From an uncultured Saccharospirillaceae bacterium (lineage in GTDB: Bacteria; Pseudomonadota; Gammaproteobacteria; Pseudomonadales; Oceanobacteraceae): 64,000 nucleotides of DNA. The stretch covers positions 62,001-126,000 of the forward strand of contig CANNFT010000009.1 in assembly GCA_947503895.1 (NCBI GenBank). Reading direction: 5' to 3'. Of this stretch, positions 60,401 through 64,000 are shown one piece after another (position 1 is the first letter of the stretch; the number at the start of each line of letters is the position of its first letter). A model generated the notes under the pieces. That model was not told where the DNA came from, made no database searches, and saw only the letters and a program-made list of their open reading frames with translations. The position numbers and the translations under genes are program-made.

Positions 60401-61477
60401 TTCAATTTGCTTCACGAACCATTGATTCAACCATTTTGTCTGCGCGGAAATAAAAGCTTCATAGGCATCAACCCACTTTTCAACGACGTCAGGAAAATCA
60501 TGTTCCAGTGGTTGACCACCCTTTTTAACGGTTTTTTGCCAAGCAGCCGGTGTAAAATACTGCAACTTATCTGCATCCGATGACTGACAAGCTTCAGCAT
60601 GAATCACGACCCTATCTATGGATTCAAAGCGAGTATTTAGATAACGGGTAAATTGACCATTCGCAAGAGGGTTCTGCAATAAACCAGCTTTCAATTGTTC
60701 ACGCTGGCTTTCCCACATGCATCTTAACGCCGCATGCCGTTCATTAAAGTGCTGAAATAAGGTATCTATATCGCCTTGCCAATGACCAGTATCAAACATC
60801 AGTTTTTGATGTAGAAAACTGCGCATTTCCGACTCAAGCGCCATGGGCGTCGGCCAGCGCTTCAGCACCCAGTTCAAATAGGGTTTTGACATCGGGTAAA
60901 CTTGCTGACGCCAATTGTCGCGAACGGCTTGCTGTATAAAGGGTCCTTCATCCAAGGTCAGGGTATTCTCAAAGCTTAAACCCGCTTCGAAGGCATGCTG
61001 ACTTAATACACGCTGACAAAATCCATGAATGGTATAAATGGATGACATGTCCATTAGTTGCTGCGCATCCTTCAATCTTTGCAACGCTGCACCCACATCA
61101 GCGATATCAAAAATTATTTCGCTGATTAACGGGTCGATATCTTGTACCTGCTGTTGTATTTCCAAAGCCGATTGCGCGTCTAGATTGTCCTTGGTTGTGC
61201 ACTGAGGGTTGAGATCTAAGTATATTTGCGTTGCTTTTTGCGCCTGCTTTAAACGGCTACGAATACGATCTCTTAGTTCCTCAGTGGCAGCCCTTGTAAA
61301 CGTCACCACCAGAATATTTTCTGGTGAACGTGGCTGACAACCATGCCCTAACACCAACCGTAAATATAAGCTGGTGATGGTATAGGTTTTTCCCGTACCG
61401 GCACTGGCTTCGATTAATCGAATACCGTTGAGAGGTAACGTAACTGGGTTGAGAGATTCTAATGCTTTTTCCACCAT
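57449..61477 (-). CDS. recB: exodeoxyribonuclease V beta subunit
   Basis: About 1342 residues. UvrD-type helicase: Walker A RLIEASAGTGKTYTITSLYL near residue 30, VALVDEFQDTDSQQYAIF, FMIGDPKQAIYKFRGADIF, LHKSKGLEYPIVFMPFLW and LLYVGLTRAVNKCYIGI. The C-terminal nuclease domain has LKGFIDLIFEWQGRFYILDY followed by KTNYLGDHLDEYH. It resects DNA ends for recombination. Just before the DEFQDTD motif lies a nonstandard insert of alternating His (60257-60301). The ATG at 61477 overlaps the recC stop as TGATG, with GGAGAGG upstream; the preceding TTG is less likely. Confidence 0.97.
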   Translation of the reverse strand: MVEKALESLNPVTLPLNGIRLIEASAGTGKTYTITSLYLRLVLGHGCQPRSPENILVVTFTRAATEELRDRIRSRLKQAQKATQIYLDLNPQCTTKDNLDAQSALEIQQQVQDIDPLISEIIFDIADVGAALQRLKDAQQLMDMSSIYTIHGFCQRVLSQHAFEAGLSFENTLTLDEGPFIQQAVRDNWRQQVYPMSKPYLNWVLKRWPTPMALESEMRSFLHQKLMFDTGHWQGDIDTLFQHFNERHAALRCMWESQREQLKAGLLQNPLANGQFTRYLNTRFESIDRVVIHAEACQSSDADKLQYFTPAAWQKTVKKGGQPLEHDFPDVVEKWVDAYEAFISAQTKWLNQWFVKQIENTRQRLSDIKKRLQIMAPDDLLNSLNEALLADAHSHIHIHKHKHSHAHSYESYDAVGPLTQQLRQQFPVALVDEFQDTDSQQYAIFNRLYRHERDNTDLDQKDMPADAASDSLALFMIGDPKQAIYKFRGADIFTYIQAKRQVDGIYSLDTNYRSTASMVEAVNRIFTFAEAPFIFDKDIPFQPVKSIDKASPLQLNAQPQSALSWQWLSVDAKENKSALDQRFASGAAEQIAQLLNDGAAGTATINDSPVQAKNIAILVRSGRQAELMKHALRERQISSVFVGRNSIFATEEALALFHFLEAVHEKNERLYRNAIAHPVWMFDLPYLKTLGDNEALWDDELERLSNSHVEWQRQGVMAMLMQWLHQKKLPQKWLQVANGERRLTNVLHLGELLQQASTDVQGMQGLLSWLGGQISQASGDQDQQQLRLESDANLVQIITLHKSKGLEYPIVFMPFLWDGKATRDRVFYNEETEQAQCDLTNEYGDRIQKEAMAEEIRLLYVGLTRAVNKCYIGIYGHADHRAKVNQFIQKSALGYVLTAPEPTNVELDEPSEEGSSMHQVLTQLNQGQLNTPHFDIQSIPDTVTLAHRQAIHKQLYAQRFKGKILSKWRLASFSSLMKSIGHSPTSNEDDVDNRAAGLLSHNIQSPRFERADESSNTVLRPELADNTPSSTDGNVSDETLNQFTFPRGAHAGNFMHSLLESIDFTAYALGDIAPDEFPTEEIKITTENLLNRYGFDESWAMPVHRWLANILTTALSIPIDAQQGALIDSKDSVAAQDNPAVRLNQLHGQHKKVEMEFYFPVSKLVATEFNQLIEKYPCRIHRSVKYAPASFKTLQGMLKGFIDLIFEWQGRFYILDYKTNYLGDHLDEYHEPALHQAMMDHRYDVQLIIYTLALHRMLKLRLADYDYDQHIGGGHYVFLRGMKGENGFNTDFSAFALESEAIEGDIREPQPVMTYGGQFYYRPERELIESLDALIQEQSEAG
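60257..60301 (-). repeat. microsatellite-like tract coding alternating histidines in RecB
   Basis: CAT codons alternate with TCA, ATA, AAA, TCT and GCA, giving H-S-H-I-H-I-H-K-H-K-H-S-H-A-H within RecB. The DNA is a purine/pyrimidine-alternating ATGTAT/ATGTTT tract. E. coli RecB has no such run at this loop, as far as I recall. Confidence 0.85.
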
Positions 61478-64000
61478 CAAACCTCTCCATCTATGCTTGT
61501 CGGCTGCTCAGAGGATAGTTCGACAAGCTTCTGTGCAATATTTAAGTGGGCAATGGTCGCTTCGGTTTCAAGGTCGATATTTAATTTTAACCATCCGGTT
61601 TCAATAACCGATTCAAATACTTCGTGAGACAACTCAATGATGGCTTCGGGTATCGACGATAATTGATCAAAACACCGGATCATATTCAAGTCATCCCGAT
61701 CACCTGGTATGGATAAATTCGGCGCATTCACACCGAAGAATGCATTAATGGCATCTTTACTGTGAACTCGACTGTCTAAATCCAGATTTTTTTCTTTCCC
61801 TTTTTTATCGACGGACGCCTTGGCCTCCGCTAGTGGCTTGACTATTTGCCACGCGGTTTCAACGGCAAAACATAATGGTGTTTGCGTGCCCTTATACCAA
61901 TACTGAACACAGGTTTCTAAAAATTGCTTCGCGCAGTGAGGGGATTGTCGCTTAAATAAAACCGTTTGATCTTGGCACAATAAAACCGCATCAACATTGT
62001 GACCAGATGCTAACAATGCACTGTGCTGTATTAATGCATTCAAGATGTGACGCCCTTTTAATTTACCGGCCTCTACGATCATGAGCAGATCCTTTGAGAC
62101 GTTTCTTTGCCAACCTTGCAAAATGAGCGTGTTCGAAACATCTTGCGTCTGGGATGCACTCGGAAGATTAACGACGACTCGAATTTCTTGAATGTTATAC
62201 GTTTGATCCGCCAGCAGGGCTCGACTATTCAACACAAGCGGTTTAAGTTCTCGACGAATACTTTCTAAATGACCTTGACCGATGCTCCCATAAGGTAAAA
62301 TGCCTTCACCCAACCATTGGCTATGCGGAGTGGTCGAATGATCATCTTCACCATGGTCATCCAACGATAGGTCAGGCGATGCTAAGCATTCGTTTAACCA
62401 TTGCTGTTTAAGCTGGTGTCGCATCAACCCATTTAGTTCAAATGGTTCATCATCATTTTGCAATGTGGGTGTGCTGGGCATGTGAATATCCAATACGCGA
62501 TTTAAATAATAGCGCGTGGGATGCATCCAAAAAGCCAATAGATCTTCCAGTTCAAGCGTGGCGCTTGTAGCCTGTGCATTTGATACGTGTACGTTTGAAG
62601 TGTGTGTCGTAGACGGGTCAATATCAGGATCAGCCGACCCGTGTGCAGCCAGCCAATCATGATTGTAACTACGCACAGAGCTGTTTTGTTGATAATAAAT
62701 GGGATTGAAAGCTTGTAATGGATGCTGAGTAAATAAGTGCGCCATCATACGCTGAGATTGAATCTCACGGGTCTCAGTTTCGTCACCGCTCAAATAAAAA
62801 CCGTGAGCGAAATAATCTACCAGTTCGGCCAGCACGACCGATTGTGTTAATGGGCCATCGTCTTTTTGGCTTTTGCTTCGGTAGCTTAACCATAAACTAT
62901 GCCGTGCCGAAATCAGCGCTTCTAAAAATAAATAGCGGTCTTCATCTCGACGACTTCGATCGCCCAGTCGTCGCTCGCTTTGCATCAAATCAAATCCACT
63001 TGGCGGCACAAACCTTGGGTAATCACTATCGTTTAAGCCTAAAATCGCGACGACCTTAAACGGAATTGAGCGCATGGGCAGCAAAGTACAAAAATTCACT
63101 TTACCGACCATAAAATGTTGACTGCCACCACTGTGCTGTAACTTTTGCTCTATTGCATCCGCCACTAATACATATGGAATGGAGCGTTGATAATGCACAC
63201 GCTGTACACCGGCCGCCCAGTTTTCAATGGCTTGATGCACGGTTTCCATCACCGACTCTTCATCTGCTTGCGGCGAACATAAAATGTTGAGCCATCGGTA
63301 CAAAAACTGCGTCCATTGTGCAGCGCTTTTAGCTTCAGACGCTTCTGCTTTATAAGACTGCAAATCTTGCAAGAAAGACATCACGGGTCCAAGCAATATA
63401 GCTTCTAAACCCTCTACAGACGGCACTGGGACAATATTTTCCACTGGCTGTTGACCGGCTGCAGCGTACCCCATCAGTAAGCGCTTAAATCCATAGGCCC
63501 AAGAATTTTCGTCCCAGCTCGGAAGATCCTGCCGCTGACGATCTTCACCATCGAATCCCCATCGGATACCCGCCTGCTCCAACCAATTTTTTATGGTCAC
63601 AATATTCGCTTCCGTGAGCGCATAAGCTTGGTAAATGGCGGGCGTTTCAAGCAAAGCCAGCACTTCCGACAACGTCATGCGGCTGTCCGGTAAGTGCAAC
63701 AATGCGACACACGCACTGAGTAACGGATGCTCGGCTTGAGCGGGTCGGTCAGATATCGAATAAGGAATTCTTGGACGCCTGCTGGCAAATACGGCGTCAA
63801 TGTACGGGGCGTAAGACGCAACATCAGGGATCATCACCACCACGTCTTGCGGTATCAGCTTATCGTTTTCTGATTGCTTTGATTCGAATAGAGACAACAA
63901 GTGATCATGGAGCACTTCTAGCTCTCGCATGGGACTATGACACCCGACCATTTGTACGCTCGCATCTTGCGAGTCAATGGCAACCGGCTCACTGACTGTG
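61477..64000 (-). CDS. recC: exodeoxyribonuclease V gamma subunit (N-terminus beyond the window)
   Basis: The frame is open to the right edge and gives about 840 C-terminal residues, against ~1120 in full RecC. Recognised segments: MVGCHSPMRELEVLHDHLLS, DVVVMIPDVASYAPYIDAVF, IPYSISDRPAQAEHPLLSAC, PFKVVAILGLNDSDYPRF and DRSRRDEDRYLFLEALISAR. RecC forms the channel that splits DNA strands and recognises Chi sites; its helicase fold lacks working ATPase motifs. Order recC-recB-recD with overlapping stops indicates one operon. An ATG at 63951 lies mid-protein and is not the true start. Confidence 0.95.
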   Translation of the reverse strand, partial: TVSEPVAIDSQDASVQMVGCHSPMRELEVLHDHLLSLFESKQSENDKLIPQDVVVMIPDVASYAPYIDAVFASRRPRIPYSISDRPAQAEHPLLSACVALLHLPDSRMTLSEVLALLETPAIYQAYALTEANIVTIKNWLEQAGIRWGFDGEDRQRQDLPSWDENSWAYGFKRLLMGYAAAGQQPVENIVPVPSVEGLEAILLGPVMSFLQDLQSYKAEASEAKSAAQWTQFLYRWLNILCSPQADEESVMETVHQAIENWAAGVQRVHYQRSIPYVLVADAIEQKLQHSGGSQHFMVGKVNFCTLLPMRSIPFKVVAILGLNDSDYPRFVPPSGFDLMQSERRLGDRSRRDEDRYLFLEALISARHSLWLSYRSKSQKDDGPLTQSVVLAELVDYFAHGFYLSGDETETREIQSQRMMAHLFTQHPLQAFNPIYYQQNSSVRSYNHDWLAAHGSADPDIDPSTTHTSNVHVSNAQATSATLELEDLLAFWMHPTRYYLNRVLDIHMPSTPTLQNDDEPFELNGLMRHQLKQQWLNECLASPDLSLDDHGEDDHSTTPHSQWLGEGILPYGSIGQGHLESIRRELKPLVLNSRALLADQTYNIQEIRVVVNLPSASQTQDVSNTLILQGWQRNVSKDLLMIVEAGKLKGRHILNALIQHSALLASGHNVDAVLLCQDQTVLFKRQSPHCAKQFLETCVQYWYKGTQTPLCFAVETAWQIVKPLAEAKASVDKKGKEKNLDLDSRVHSKDAINAFFGVNAPNLSIPGDRDDLNMIRCFDQLSSIPEAIIELSHEVFESVIETGWLKLNIDLETEATIAHLNIAQKLVELSSEQPTSIDGEV

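Overview
The window looks like the chromosome of a marine-type gammaproteobacterium, plausibly Oceanospirillales-like. The evidence is a complete ybgC-tolQRAB-pal-cpoB operon, ruvC-ruvA-ruvB, recC-recB-recD, a Pseudomonas-like order nadA / bepA / tusA / perM / dapA / bamC / MBL hydrolase, and the putA and putP genes. No species name can be justified from sequence alone. Base composition is moderate and turns clearly AT-rich at about 46.6-54.3 kb.

Layout. 1-5.7 kb: a TonB-dependent receptor running off the left edge, a glutaredoxin-like protein, a 37-residue membrane peptide, lepB, a dGTPase-family HD hydrolase and a monofunctional prephenate dehydratase. 6.0-6.4 kb: tRNA-Asn/tRNA-Pro in two tandem copies. 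6.6-15.2 kb: an FKBP lipoprotein, a small lipoprotein, an outer-membrane protein, MBL hydrolase-bamC-dapA, perM-tusA, bepA and nadA. 15.5-15.9 kb: three tRNA-Lys genes. 16.1-23.6 kb: the Tol-Pal operon and ruv genes. 23.8-29.3 kb: a spondin-like lipoprotein whose 3' end and terminator are repeated 2.7 kb downstream, bracketing an FAD oxidoreductase/LysR cassette, then two secreted proteins of unknown role. 29.6-45.1 kb: fadH, an AraC regulator, a GNAT acetyltransferase, putA, putP, a membrane protein, an ADC-family/ketopantoate-reductase-like pair divergent from a LuxR-type regulator, a monooxygenase-like protein and a secreted polysaccharide lyase-like protein.

45.4-54.3 kb is a decayed polymorphic-toxin (Rhs) locus invaded by insertion sequences. 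It holds an intact IS5-type transposase gene, putative immunity genes, an orphan HINT-toxin tip with a one-base frameshift, a complete IS with readable ends but a broken transposase, an Rhs core with a phospholipase-C-like tip cut by an in-frame TGA and followed at once by a lipoprotein (likely immunity), and a second IS copy fused to the Rhs remnant. 54.5-64 kb: msrA and recD, recB and the C-terminal part of recC; this RecB carries an unusual alternating-histidine insert.

The most interesting regions are the toxin locus, where each lesion can be read at base level, the repeat-bracketed cassette at 24.5-27.4 kb, and the ADC/reductase/LuxR module at 40-43 kb. No CRISPR array, rRNA, prophage or replication origin was seen.
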